A DNA stretch of 27,581 nt from Kipferlia bialata (Eukaryota; Fornicata), in the NCBI GenBank assembly GCA_003568945.1, contig BDIP01000167.1:1-27581 (forward strand), read 5' to 3'. The notes below the pieces were generated by a model. It saw only the letters and a list, made by a program, of their open reading frames with translations, had not been told where the DNA came from and did no database searches. Below are positions 1-12,281 of this stretch, in pieces. Numbering within the stretch: the first letter of the stretch is position 1; every line of letters starts with the position of its first letter. The translations under genes and the position numbers were made by a program.

Positions 1-47
<47 letters not shown>
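1..47. repeat. G homopolymer of 47 bases at the window edge
   Basis: The window opens with 47 consecutive G. On the minus strand this is a C run lying downstream of the minus-strand exon at 403-563. Runs of 18 C occur inside an intron at 17789-17842, so C tracts are native to introns here. The length and edge position also fit a contig-end artefact. Confidence 0.9.
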
Positions 48-48
<1 letters not shown>

Positions 49-402
49 ATGTACATATGAGTACCATTGGTAATGTATGTACATTGGAGTATCCTGATAG
101 GGGTGGGACAGGTGTATAGGGCATGTGGAGTGAGCAGGGTAGAGCAGGGAATGATAGGGAGACTATAGGACAGAGAGACACACGGGAACAAGGAGAGCCA
201 ACACACTTGGTCAAGGTGGAAATATATCGAATATAGCCTGCTGCACACCATATCAAAGCGCTATATCACGTGTCAAGTATAGAAAGTGCTGCCACCAACA
301 GAGTACACATGATAACACTCTCAATAGTATGGGTGGACAGCATAGAACGACACATATGTACAGCAGCCTCCCCTGCCCCCCCTACACCCACCCTGCCCCC
401 AC
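48..402. other. Putative intron of the minus-strand gene; no confident exon
   Basis: No reading frame with a typical acceptor could be supported here on either strand. Read on the minus strand, the segment begins with a good donor and is followed by mixed sequence. Candidate acceptors near 93-102 and 155-165 lack the strong CTNACCCCAG form seen elsewhere. Confidence 0.35.
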
Positions 403-563
403 CTGTCGTTGTACATGGTGCTGGGGCCGTATCTGAAGCAGTGTGGCCCCGTCAGGGTGCACCTCTCGAAGGTGTGGCCCCTGTGCACCGTCGACAGCAC
501 CTGCCCGCGGCCATTCTTCTTCTTGCTGCTGCTCCGCCCGCTCTTCTTAGTCTTGCCAATCAT
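403..563 (-). CDS. Likely first exon of an unrecognised minus-strand gene (partial)
   Basis: Read on the minus strand from ATG at 563 to a donor at 401-402 (GACAG|gtgggg), giving 53 codons plus 2 bases. The product starts MIGKTKKSGRSSSKKKNG, a lysine- and serine-rich head, followed by HTFERCTLTGPHCFRYG. An in-frame stop lies ten codons upstream of the ATG, which supports this start unless an upstream exon exists. The H-F...P..C spacing faintly recalls the start of a C1-type zinc finger, but the CxxC pairs are missing, so I do not assign a family. The exon's GC content and donor match the other genes. A possible next acceptor (cccctatcag) lies near 93-102 but is weak. The rest of the gene would lie left of the window. 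Confidence 0.4.
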
Positions 564-1022
564 CCTCGGATAGGTGGGGTTGTAGATGTGTCAACAGGGT
601 GTGGGGGGGATGACGGGCAAGCTAAACAGCCTCTTCAGGCACTGCTTGCTCAGCTCTGCTTTCCAACATGTATGTTTTTGGGGTCACCCCAACCCCCAGA
701 TTCGTGCCTGCAACCCCAGAAATCGGCCACTCATACTCTCACTTCCCTGCAGCTAAAGAGAGGTCATATTCTGGTTCACCAATCAAAAACACACTTGCAC
801 CCTTTTTAGGCAGTGTCGTTATCTGACTTTGAGACCGAGTGTCTCTCTACCCATACACTCCTCGGAGTCTGTATACACACACAACCCACCTCACACACTA
901 TATAGCTAGATCCGCATAGTGCTGCTGACCTAGCATTGGGTATTTTGCCCTGATACGGTTGTTGTGACCCAGTACACTGTTGCCCTCCATATACTAGAGA
1001 GAGAGAGAGAGAGAGAGGTGCC
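564..1022. other. Intergenic region between two divergent genes
   Basis: About 460 bases separate the minus-strand ATG at 563 from the plus-strand ATG at 1023, so promoters in both directions should lie here. I see no TATA box or other named element that I can defend. The plus-strand side ends with a (GA)n run directly before the start codon. Confidence 0.5.
995..1017 (+). repeat. GA dinucleotide repeat just upstream of the start codon
   Basis: About 11 AG units end five bases before ATG at 1023. A similar GA run follows the kinesin stop codon at 27213. It may be part of the 5' leader or core promoter, or simply one of many purine microsatellites in this genome. Confidence 0.85.
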
Positions 1023-1600
1023 ATGCTGAGTGGTTCCAGTGTGCAGAAGGACTACGCTCGGTTCAAGGCCTCCCTGGCCACACAGCCTGTAAGGGTGTCC
1101 CTGTACAAGCTGCTAGTGGCCACACACTCCTTTGTCAGGTTTGACAAGGTGAGGGTTATGTTGAGTTATATATAGCTAGGGATACAATTATTCTTCAACT
1201 GCGTACAATCGCGCTATGTGAGCATTATGTACCGTTACTGATGGGAGTGGGCGCTCTCCCCCCCCTATCTCTCGACTGTACATTCCGTGTATACACGCTA
1301 CACTCTCTCCCCTCCCCTCTCCCCCCCCCAGCCCATCTCTAAGTCGCTCACTCTCTCTCTCTCTAATAGGGAGAGATATTCCATGTATATACTCCCCTCT
1401 CACCCCCCAGACCTTCCCCCACAGGACTGCCTCCACTAATTCTCTCTCTATTTAACAGTCATTCCATGTATATAGTCTGACTCCCAGACCTTCCCCCACA
1501 AGACTGCCTCTGCTGAGTCTGGTGTGCACACCAGAGACTCCCTGTATATGCTGTCATTCAGACCATTCCTGGATGTGGCAAAGGCACAGGTATGTGTATA

Positions 1601-1634
<34 letters not shown>

Positions 1635-3161
1635 CATTGGCTCAGTAACTATTGTATATGCATGCTGTCATTCAGACCATTCCTCGGTGTGGCAAAGGCA
1701 CAGGTATATATATATATATATATATATTGTGAGGACCTGCAGTTCGTGTTCTCAAACACATGACTGTCTGTGGAGTCCTCACTATGTATACGTATATAGA
1801 TGTGGCAAAGACCCAGGTACAGTTAGTGTATATATAGTACTGTCTTGCCAGCAGTCTCCCATACTCCTATATTGTATACTTGCTAACCCAGGGCCGCCTC
1901 CCCTCCCACGAGCACTACTTCATAACTATTACTATATATGTATATATAGCTTAGGTGATATATGATTAGGTTCTCCCTTGTATACATGTTTACATACTTA
2001 CCCCAGGGCCTCCTCCCCTCCCACGAGCACTACTTCCTTGCCCCATCCTCCTTCCCCCTCCTCCCTGCCCCACCCCTCGGGGTCAGGGACGTGCCCCACC
2101 TGGCACCACTCCCTCCCGGTATGTATATGAATATAATATGTATATATACATATATGTTTATATATACATATACATTTGAAGGTGAGGGACGTGCCCCACC
2201 TGGCACCCCTGCCACCTGGTACACGCACATATATATATACCTTCACTATGTTTATTAATACTAATATATATATTTATATATATATATGAAGGTGAGGGAC
2301 GTGCCCCACCTGCCACCTGGTATGCATTGGTCTCTCTCTGTTTGTCTCTCTCTCTTGTATAATAATACATAATTGTTTAGGGTTTTCTCGTCCCTTGTCA
2401 GTCTCCCGCGGATACTTCCCCCCCTCCATCTCTCTCTGACCCCTAGGATTCGAGAGCCAGAAGGGAGATCGCTATCTGGAGGTAGGTCATGTGTATGTAT
2501 ACTGCCCATCATTGGGTGCACAGTCTCAGTCACTGCGTCTAGGGCGTTCCCTCCTCTCTCTCTGTATCATCCTCTCTCTCTATACTTTCATATACCTGTA
2601 ATGTATCTATCCCTGTATGTCTATACCTGTACTGACCCCTCAGTTTGTGGAGCACCTGGTGGACATCCTGGACCAGATAGTGCACTGCACAGGTATGATG
2701 GCACACTCATCCACTTGTGACCAATACTATATACGACTTGTGTATAGTATTGGGAGTATTCAGATATATCCACCCCCAGGTCTGTTCTACGGGATGGAGA
2801 TTGGTGCACTCTCATATACACAGTTGTCTCTACATGTGTGTAAAGGCATACATCTATGTTTATACCATCCCACTCCAGGTCTGTTCTACGGCATGGAGAT
2901 GGGTGACAGTGTCACTCTAACGAGACTGGAGGATGACACACCGGATAGGGACCCAGGTATATAGATACATATATATATAGTAAGCGTTGGTATTTGATAT
3001 TTGGGACCCAGGTATATATATGTATTTATAGATATTGAATACATTTGCCCATGTATCTATGACCCTAACTGTCAGGCCACTCCGACCGCATTGAGGTCAC
3101 GACCGAGTGGATCTGTGCCCACATTGTGCAATGCCTATCCCTAGCCTTATCACCTGCTAGG

Positions 3162-3208
<47 letters not shown>

Positions 3209-6200
3209 GGTATATACTATGCATGTATATATGTGTCTGTGCCCACATTGTGCAGTGTCTGTCACTGGCCTTGTCCCCTGCTAGGTATGTATCAATATGT
3301 ATATATATTGTATATACGGTATATACTATGTATATATGTGTCTGTGCCCACATTGTGCAGTGCCTATCACTGGCACTGTCACCTGCTAGGTATGTGTGTA
3401 TGCGCTAGTTATGAGTATTCAATAACATATCTCTGTATTTTCTTTTCGACATATACACTCACATCCAGACTTGAGGCAGCCGGTGTCTCCTGGCCCACAG
3501 ACAACCTTAGGACCAGTTCTGTCCCAGCCAGACTGCTGGAACTGGCCTCACTCCTGATGGACAGACCATCCTCCATAGCCAGGGGCATACTCGAGTGCAT
3601 ATCGAAGGTATGTGGATTGGTTTATGTACAGTATATGTAATGTATACTAGAGCAATGGGTATACTCACCCCAGGTCTTGATGGCCCGTCCCTCCCTGGTG
3701 ACAGCGGTGTACAGGGCAGACCAGGTGGGGATATAGAGATATATGGAGCATACTATATATATATGTACATATCCATATTATAGCAGTGTACAGGGCAGAA
3801 AAGGTAAACAGTGGCATATTGAGATACATGTTTGTATATACACATATACGTATGCTTTGATATATATCATACTGTATACACCACTTACCCCAGGCCCCCC
3901 GCGGCACCACCCTGTCCCACCTAGTGGACACCTGTGTCACACAGTGCAGACAAGGGACAGAGGGAGAGGGAGAGGGGGAGACAGGGCAGGGCATCAGTGG
4001 ACAGGTGTTGGCCACGCTGATAGGCCTACTGGTACAGACAGGTGGGTGTAGTACATACCAATATATACAATTCTATATTGGTGACTGTACAGGCATTTCT
4101 TTTGACACTTATTCACCCCCAGCGTCTCTGAGCCAGTCCCTGGGTGGTGACACCTACGAGGGTGTGGGTGTGTTTGACCTATCCTCCATAGACGATGCGG
4201 CATTGATAGAGGTAGTCAGTGATAGACTCAGGGCCAGTAGGGAGGAGAGGGAGAGGCAGGGGGAGACTGAGGGTGTTGTGGCTGAGACTGAGTGTACAGC
4301 GACTGAGGACTCCCACCCCACCCAGGCCTCTGTCTCTAGGGTGTCTGTGTCTATGTCTGTGTCAGAGGGAGGGTTGGTACCAACACACCCTGTCCCCACT
4401 GTGTCACTCCCCTCATCTGCACCTGTGCCCCTGTCACAGACACCAGTCTGCCTCAGTAACGCACTCGCCATGCTGCTATACCAGGTATGGGTATAGATAT
4501 ACACTATACCAAGTATACTATGTATATGTTTATGTATACTATACATGCAGCACTGACCCCAGGGCCTGCAGTCTCCCACCGCCCTAGGTGGCAGGGACCT
4601 GGACACATCCAGTCTAGTGGGTATCATGCAGTATGCAGAGGGGCTGGACGGGAGAGTAGTAGAGGGAGAGAGAGAGAAGAGGGAGAAGAGCTGGGTGGGC
4701 ACCATTGCGAGTGTGCTCGCATCCATTGTACCTGTATCCACTTTCTCCCTCGCCTTTCTCTCCCCCTCTGCGCCCTCTGCCCCTCTCTCTCTCCTACCCG
4801 TGGGTGCCCTGTACAGAGACAGGCTCATACCTGACCTCGAGGCCCACCCCACCCTGTCCCACCTGTACACCACCACATGCCTCCAGATGAGTGTCGACAG
4901 GCTCCTGCTCTGCCCCTCTGACCCCATCGCACATGTCCTAGAGGTGGCACTCGCACACTCACCCAACGTGGACCTGAGGTTAGTGTCATCTATCGGACTC
5001 AATTAGTATATATATGCCTTAACGACCCTATCTGACCCCAGGCTACTGCTCCCCCTCCTGTCCCAGCCTGCCCCAGCCATGTGCTTTGTCAGGGTGCTGC
5101 TATACTCTGTGGGCAATGCACCGGACAGGACACCCTTCATGTCAGTCATAGTGCAGATGGCAGAGTTTGTCAAGCAGGTGAGTGTAAACATGCTTGATAT
5201 ATGACTCTGTATACAAGTATTAAGTGAGGTGTCACTTGTAATATTCTAGATGGCAGAGTTTGAAAGATGAAGCCAACGTGAATATGGTTGGTCACCTGAG
5301 TATTGCGTGGCCGGTGTGCTTTTAGAGTTTTAGGACATACTCCTTTTGACCATTATTCCCTGCTAGTGACCTTCTCTGCTAGAAGATGTATGCATTGAGA
5401 AATACCATTTGTGTGTCATCTTAGTCTTGTCCTCACCCTCAGGCCCTTCTCCTAGCCTCCACTGACAGAAGTGAGGAGAGCACCCTAGACAAGGCGGTGT
5501 GGCTACCAGAGACAACATCGGTAGAGACAGAGACAGAGGCTGAGACTGAGCGAGAGACTGAGACCCCCTCCCCACCCCCTGTCCCCTTCACCTTCACCAC
5601 TGTTGTGGCCGGTGTGCTCAGTGTACTGTCACCCCTCCTGTCCAAGGAGCACACGCCGCAGTCAGCAGACATTGACATCAGGTATGAGTGACTTCACTGT
5701 AAATATATAGATATACATATATCCATTACAATATTGGGTTCCAAATATGTATATATATATAGTAATTGATCTTCTGACCCCAGGGATGTGCTTGATGTGG
5801 TTGGTGAGGCATTCACACTGTCACTGTCAGACCCGGAGAATGAGGTATATACGTGTACCGTACAGTATATGAGAGTGTCATTATATTGAATCTTATGTAC
5901 ACAGGCGCTACACTATGAATATTGTTATATAGTGTATGTTCATGTAATACAGACACCCCCAGATCCTGTCTGAGCGTAGGAAGATAGAGTGTGATATCAG
6001 TGTCTCTGTATGTATATAACACTGACCCCAGATCCTGTCTGAGAATGTCGGCCCCCTTGCCTCCCTCCTGGCCATAGCATCTAGCCACTCCAGACAGTGC
6101 ATCACGGCACTGGTGATGGCACTCAGTGACACAGACCCGGACACAGGTATGTCTATATAACTAATATATAATGGTGTTTGCCTCTATATTCGTTATATGT

Positions 6201-9200
6201 TGTATACACATCTCTTGTATGTCAGCACTGGTGGTGGCACTCAGTGACACAGACCCAGACACAGTTGGGGGTTAGTGTGTATATATAGTTTGTGTATGTC
6301 CATAGATGGAGAGGTCTTGGTGTAGATTAATGTAATCCTTTACCATCAGACACCCCCGTGACCCCCACTTCCCGTCTCCTCATCACCCGGTCTCTGGCAG
6401 TGGCTCTCAGCCACTACAAGGTATACACACTATATCTTATATACCTCTAAGGATATGTTCATTTATATGTATGTGAGTACACGGTGTGTATTATTATGTC
6501 TCTGGCAGTGGCACTCAGTCACTACAAGGTATATATACTCCATTTAGGCTCTTTATTGTATACCCCAACCACTACCAGTTGGGTGTTGTATATGCATATG
6601 TATGTGTTACCAATCTTGGTCACTGGGAGTGGCTCTCAGTCACTGCAAGGTGGGTGTAGGTATTATACATGATGTATGTGGGATAATACTCTTACCCCTT
6701 ACCCCCAGGGCCCCTTGAACATGACTGAGCGCGAGATATCTATCCTGTGCGCGCACTTCAGACCCAATGACCTGGACGAAGTATACGAGGGAGAGGGAGA
6801 GACAGAGGGAGAGGGTGCTGATGAGGTAGAGGCCCAGGATGTTGAGAGCCCCACTGCTGTTGAGGAGGAAGAGGAGGTTGAGAATCCAGAGACCCCAGGT
6901 GATGAGACAGTAACTGAGGCTGCAACTGCTGTAGATGAGTCAGAGGTGGTTGAGGAAGAAGAGGCTGTGGGGACCCCTGGTTCAGTGGAGAGTGGTGATG
7001 AGAAGAAAGTGGTTGCTGTAGAGCCTGCTGATACCACCACAGTGCCTGTGGTTGAGACCGAGACGCAGAGGATCCCGGCACCCCCCTCCCCCGCTGAGGG
7101 TTCCCCCTCCACCCCCCCACCCCCGACTCCCCTCACCCCCACCCACCCCTTGCACTCCGACACCCTTAACGGAGTGGTGTGGCTGGCCATAGCTGCCCTG
7201 CTGAAGAAGGTGTCCCCTGCCACCTATGACTACAGGCAGATGATAGGGGCCACTGGTCTCCATGTACTTGTGGACATCCTCTTTGCCAATGACACTCTGA
7301 CCGAGGAGTACACTGACTTCCTGTTACATAGGGCACTGTGCAGAGACAAGGAGGGGTCTCTACGCCTATGCCAGCCTGAGGCACTCTCCCTGCTACTCTT
7401 CGTGGCTGGGCAGAGACCAGACTCTATGGGACCAGGTGTCCTAGGGTACATTGTGCACAGTCTGTACAACCTGCTGGTGAGTGGGTGTGTGCCTGGCTCC
7501 ATGACAGGTAGTGCCACACACGGGTATGCTGTGGACCCCTCAGCTGCAGGTGTCATGTGTGCATGTGTGTGCAGCCACCCACCCACACTCACTGCTCTCA
7601 CTGGGTTACTGGTCTCTCTAGCCGACAACCCCACCCTGCTCTCTCTTGTGTCCAAGTGTGTGACACAGGTCGTGGCATCATTCACCGACGTGTCCCACTT
7701 CAACGTGTACATTGCATCTCTAGACACTGATGCTATGGGTGCTGTGGTGGGTATCATCAATGCACAGCTCAAGAGAACAGCACCGGGGGGGACTGCACAT
7801 GTGGTGCCTCTGCTAGTGGGTGAGGACGCAGCCCTGTCACACACCGTGTACAACATACAGGTTAGTATGTGATATACCTATACTGTACTCTCCTACACTT
7901 CTCATCCTCACCCCAGGTACCCAGGCTGACCACCCCCCGCAAGAGTGGGGGTGTCGATGTGGTGCAGCTACCCCTCTACGTGGCCATGTGGGTGTGTGCC
8001 CTTCCCCCTGCCTCCTACACTGAGGGAGCATCCTCTCTCCTCCTATCCCTCAGGGGAGAGAACTATGAGACGTCGGTGTGGCTGAGGTACAGTGCCACCA
8101 AGGTGGCCCCACAGTCACTGACACCACCCCTAGCTAGGCCTTCTAGTCTAGTTGTCTGTGGGTACAAGAGCAACGGCATGACGCATGCCTATGAGTATGC
8201 CCTACCCATAGAACATGGCCAGTGGTCCCAGATATCAGTCTCACTCTCTGGACAGTGTGTAGTGTCTGTCGATGGGTCTGTACCCCTACTGCCCCTGACA
8301 CCCCCTGCACTTGTGGGGTCACCCACCTCTGAGGGGTCTGAGGGCATGTCCCCTGCCACAGCACCCCCTAGTGGTGTAGCACCTGTCTCTGTGCCCCAGC
8401 TGGCCATGGATCCAGAGGCCACGCTGAGGTAGAGTGCATATAGTATATATTAGTGGGATGCAAGTACTAATATTTTACATAGTAATACACCTACACTGGC
8501 TATGGACCCCAGGGCAACACTGGGGTAGGGGGCTATGTATATATATATATCCATATAGCACTACTTGTATGGTACTGATACTACACTTAGGTGCAGTGAT
8601 ATACCAGTAATAGGGAATGGTAATCAGTATTAACAACCAGGATCCTGCCCCACATGCGCCCTGGGACCACATCCCCAGAGGCCATGCCCCATGCATCACC
8701 CACATCCACTGGTGACAGACAGGGTACTGACACCCCCCTCCCCCTTACACCCTTCTGTGGCATGGTGGGACCTGTCACAACGTCTACCAATGTGCACCTG
8801 GACCCATCCATGCAGGTAAGGGCACCATATCTATATGTATATATATATGAATGTACTGAGGAACACTATACTACCACTTGAATATACATACATCCACCAA
8901 TGTGCACCTGGACCCATCGATGCAGGTACCGGGATCTCTTTCTCTCCCTCCACATGTTATACGATTCTTCTCCTGACCCAGACATGTACCATGTATCTAT
9001 ATGCATCTGTGTTCCCACCCTGACCCCCAGGCCACCCAGCAACAGGTGCTGCAGGCCATAGCCAAGGAGGCAAAGAGGGGGAGGTGCGGTTGCAAACCTA
9101 TATTGTATTGCGTTATATATATCACTACTAGGAGGCAAAGAGGGGGAGGTCGGCACATGAATATACAGTTGTGTAGATTTCTTTTATAAGTGTGGACATA

Positions 9201-9494
9201 CATATCACTGCAAGGAGGCAAAGAGAGGGGGAGGTGCGGATATATAGATTCACTATTATACATTGGTATGCATGGTATATGCCATTCTAATGTATATTAT
9301 GTCTTTGCGATATTTACCCTTAGGGCCAGCCGTGGGTCTGTGACCTACCCCAGTGGTGTCTCCTTCCAGCTCCAGATAGGCACCGTGGGACTCATGTCCC
9401 CAGACGAGAGTGTCAATGCAACGTGTAGGCTCATGGTGCCCATAGTCGGTGGGGCCAGGTGAGAGATACATATATATATATATATCATATATAT

Positions 9495-9560
<66 letters not shown>

Positions 9561-12250
9561 CAGACACATGGTGCCCACAGTCGGTGGGGCCAGGTGAGAG
9601 ATACATGCGTATATGTATAGACACATGTTAGTATGGGTGGGGGCTAGGATATTACACTCGATGTTTTCGGTGCTGTACTATACTCTCGTTCCATCATCAA
9701 TCAATTGTGTATACCTAACAACCAGACCCAAGAAGAGAGGCCCACCATCCCCGGCCCGTGTGGTATCCACACACGCAGTCCATCCGTCACCCGCACTCAG
9801 GTATGTGCATAACTTACTATCTTCTTCGCTATAGGCATGCATTATTACCCCGGGGTCGTGTTTACCCCAGGGTGATGCTGCAGTGGGATGGCAACACATT
9901 GTATATGATGTACTCTATATACTATTAATATGTTTACTATACTATACTGTATATATATACACATCTCACCCCAGGGTGATGCTGCAGTGGGCCGTGTCCG
10001 TGGGCATAGCAGCAGACGTGGCACACACACCCTCTCTCTCCACAGGGGGGTCTAGAGGCAAGGCCCTAGCCTCCCTCCCAGCCTCAGTTTCCACCCTACT
10101 TAGGGGGTCTACACCCCTAACCAACACCCTTCGCACACTGTCGCGTACACCCGGTGCTCTACCACCCCTGGCTGCCCAGCTCTTCCTGCTCTCCCTACCT
10201 CCCCTTGCCCACACTGAGACTGAACTGGCCTCTCTTCTCAAGGGGATAGATGCCATGCCACCCTCACCTGTTGTGGACATACAGAGACTGTCCCTGTCGG
10301 TGCCATATGCAGAGAGAGTCAGGGAGCTCATGAAGGCTGTGTTGTTAGGGGTTAAGGTACGTAATTATATCTCTATGCACTATTATGTATGGATGTGTTA
10401 CCTTAGGACCCTGTTTGTGCCGATGTCACCAAATCTTTCTCTCTCTCTCGTTCTCTCTCTCTATGTCTCATACCTACACAGTGTATGCCTTACTTCCAGG
10501 ACCCCCTTGCTGCCGATGCCACCCTCAAGGTGTGTGTGCACTGCATGACAGACGGGGTCGGGGCACAGCTCAAGGGGCCAGGTAACAGTATCGTGTATAT
10601 ACATACCGATATACATATATCGTAACTATTCAAAGTGTATATATTACATATTATGTATATCCACAGACGGGGTCGGGGCGCAGCTCAAGGGGCCAGGTGG
10701 GATGTATATTGAATTGTCTATGTCTCATACATGTGGAGCATGAAGATACCCATATGTGTGACTCTGTGACCTCTCTCCATGTTCTGCCCCCCCCGCCCCC
10801 CCCTCACCCCCAGCCAAGGAGTCTTGACTACCCTACTACATCTATACTGTATATGGTACTGGAGATATGTCTCACGCTACCCATCTCTTCCTCTCACCCC
10901 CAGCCAAGGAGTCCATACTGTATATATACTACATATATATTTATACTACATATATATATATTCTATATCTACCCACCAAACCCCTCACCTCCCAGCCAAG
11001 GAGTCCCCCATGTGGGATGCCCTGTGTGCACTCATAGCAAGGTAAGTTACAATTACAGGATCTGTAGTATATGAGCACTAATTGCAAAGTGAGGGGGGTG
11101 GTGTCAGTGTGCCGGTACCAGTTCAGTAATGTGTATAGGACCATGTACACTTTGACACTCATACGCAGGTCTGGCACCCTTGCCTCCGCCCTCAACTGTC
11201 TAGTCATGTAGAATGAGTGTATATATATATATATATATAGGTATATATTTGACACTCTCATTCAGGTCTGGGACCCTAGCCTCTGCCCTCAACTGTCTTG
11301 TGCTCCTGTCACCCCCACCCGTGTCAGTCATCCCATTCTGCAGACCCACAGTGCCCACAGGTATAAACTTATATACGTATATACATATATATATACGTGT
11401 GCCCACAGGTGGGTTACTGGTACATACGTAGGCCATAATTGTACAGGGTCTAATATATGATAATATGTGCCCTCACTCTACTCCACATCCCTCAGGTCCT
11501 GTCTCTGATGACATCTCCAGTCTCTAAAGAGATATGACTCTCTTTGGATATTACTACCCTGACTATTGTTAATGCATCCCCTCCTCACCCCCCAGGCCCT
11601 GTCTCTGATGACCCCCGTACTGACAGTGACTCAGACCCTGCACCTTCCAGAGGCATACTGAGTGGGGTATTGAGGCTACTGACCACAGTCATACCCATAG
11701 TGTGTGACGCAGTCAAGACAGAGTATGAGGTGGGGCATGTGTACAGTCATACCTCTCTATAAGTGCTATATTATCTTCTCTGGAGGCATTTGCTTCTGTA
11801 TATATCTCTCTGCTAACCCCCAGAAGTCCTTTGGCGCTGCTGCCCTTGCCAAGTTCCAGCGCTCTCCCTCTCTGGTACAGGCTGTACTGGATGTCATCAG
11901 AACATCAAACTACATCCCATTCCTAGGTGGGTGTATATGTACTGGATGTCATCAGAACATCAAACTACATCCCATTCCTAGGTGGGTGTATATGTGTATA
12001 TGATATCCCTATATATATTAATATTCATTTGTGGTATGTAATTATGTACTGGATGTCATCAGAACATCAAACTACATCCCATTCCTAGGTATATGTGTAA
12101 TATCAATATGCATATATGTATGTGAGTTCAATATTGTGTCCTCACTCAGGTGTGTCAGGGTTTAGATGTCAGTATGTCATTCAGCAGTATATATTTACCG
12201 CAGGCTCTGCCCTTGTCTCCTCACCCTCTGTGTATATCTATACGTATACC

Positions 12251-12281
<31 letters not shown>

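Larger units (their letters stand above)
1023..6420 (+). other. Exons 1-17 of the giant solenoid gene (residues 1-775)
   Basis: Exons: 1023-1148, 1488-1589, 2007-2118, 2447-2481, 2644-2692, 2879-2956, 3076-3160, 3469-3607, 3674-3724, 3894-4041, 4123-4484, 4563-4978, 5042-5177, 5443-5681, 5784-5844, 6032-6146, 6350-6420. Most encode amphipathic helices. Exons 10 and 11 carry acidic or polar inserts (GEGEGE; ASREERERQGE). Exon 14 has a TETEAETERETET stretch. Introns 1, 2, 3, 5, 6, 7, 9, 15, 16 and 17 hold duplicated exon edges; intron 13 holds a weak one. Confidence 0.85.
7917..9458 (+). other. Exons 19-22 with a LamG/concanavalin-like region (residues 1160-1451)
   Basis: Exons: 7917-8428, 8641-8815, 9031-9083, 9324-9458. 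Exon 19 reads as alternating beta strands: LPLYVAMWVCALPPASYTEG, then SLLLSLRGENYETSVWLRYS, then GQWSQISVSLSGQCVVSVDG. The pattern (membrane-like W strand, ligand-side strands, GxWxxIxVxxxG then VDG) is that of the LamG/pentraxin jelly roll. A second strand-like part continues in exon 22 (GVSFQLQIGTVGLMSPDESV). In other giant solenoid proteins such a domain packs between helical arrays; its ligand here is unknown. Confidence 0.6.

Noticed and set aside
1522-1965. Plus-strand open frames with YIYIYI runs
   Set aside because: TA microsatellites lack stops in all frames and give long artificial frames inside introns.
3108-3389. Regularly spaced repeats that look like a small CRISPR array
   Set aside because: Units are imperfect copies of an exon end with a GT donor, spacers are TA microsatellite of unequal length, and the host is clearly eukaryotic.
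4154-5002. Minus-strand open frame of 282 codons
   Set aside because: It lies opposite exons 11-12 of the giant gene, spans the intron between them, and has low-complexity Ser/Thr composition typical of an antisense shadow.
7476-7507. GT...AG segment inside exon 18
   Set aside because: It would be a 31-base intron without the CTNACCCCAG end, and the frame is open and protein-like through it.
7230-7856. Minus-strand open frame of 208 codons
   Set aside because: It is the reverse of exon 18, which reads as an ordinary helical protein and joins in phase to exons 17 and 19.
9256-9626. Minus-strand frames with CVCVCV and YIYI runs
   Set aside because: They are generated by the CA/TA microsatellite and the exon 22 copy in intron 22.
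11939-12088. Explaining all exon-edge copies as assembly errors
   Set aside because: Only the exon 29 copies are identical. Most copies differ at several bases, occur on both ends of exons and in genes of both strands, and some have lost their splice dinucleotides, so error alone does not explain them. The exon 29 case itself still needs long reads.
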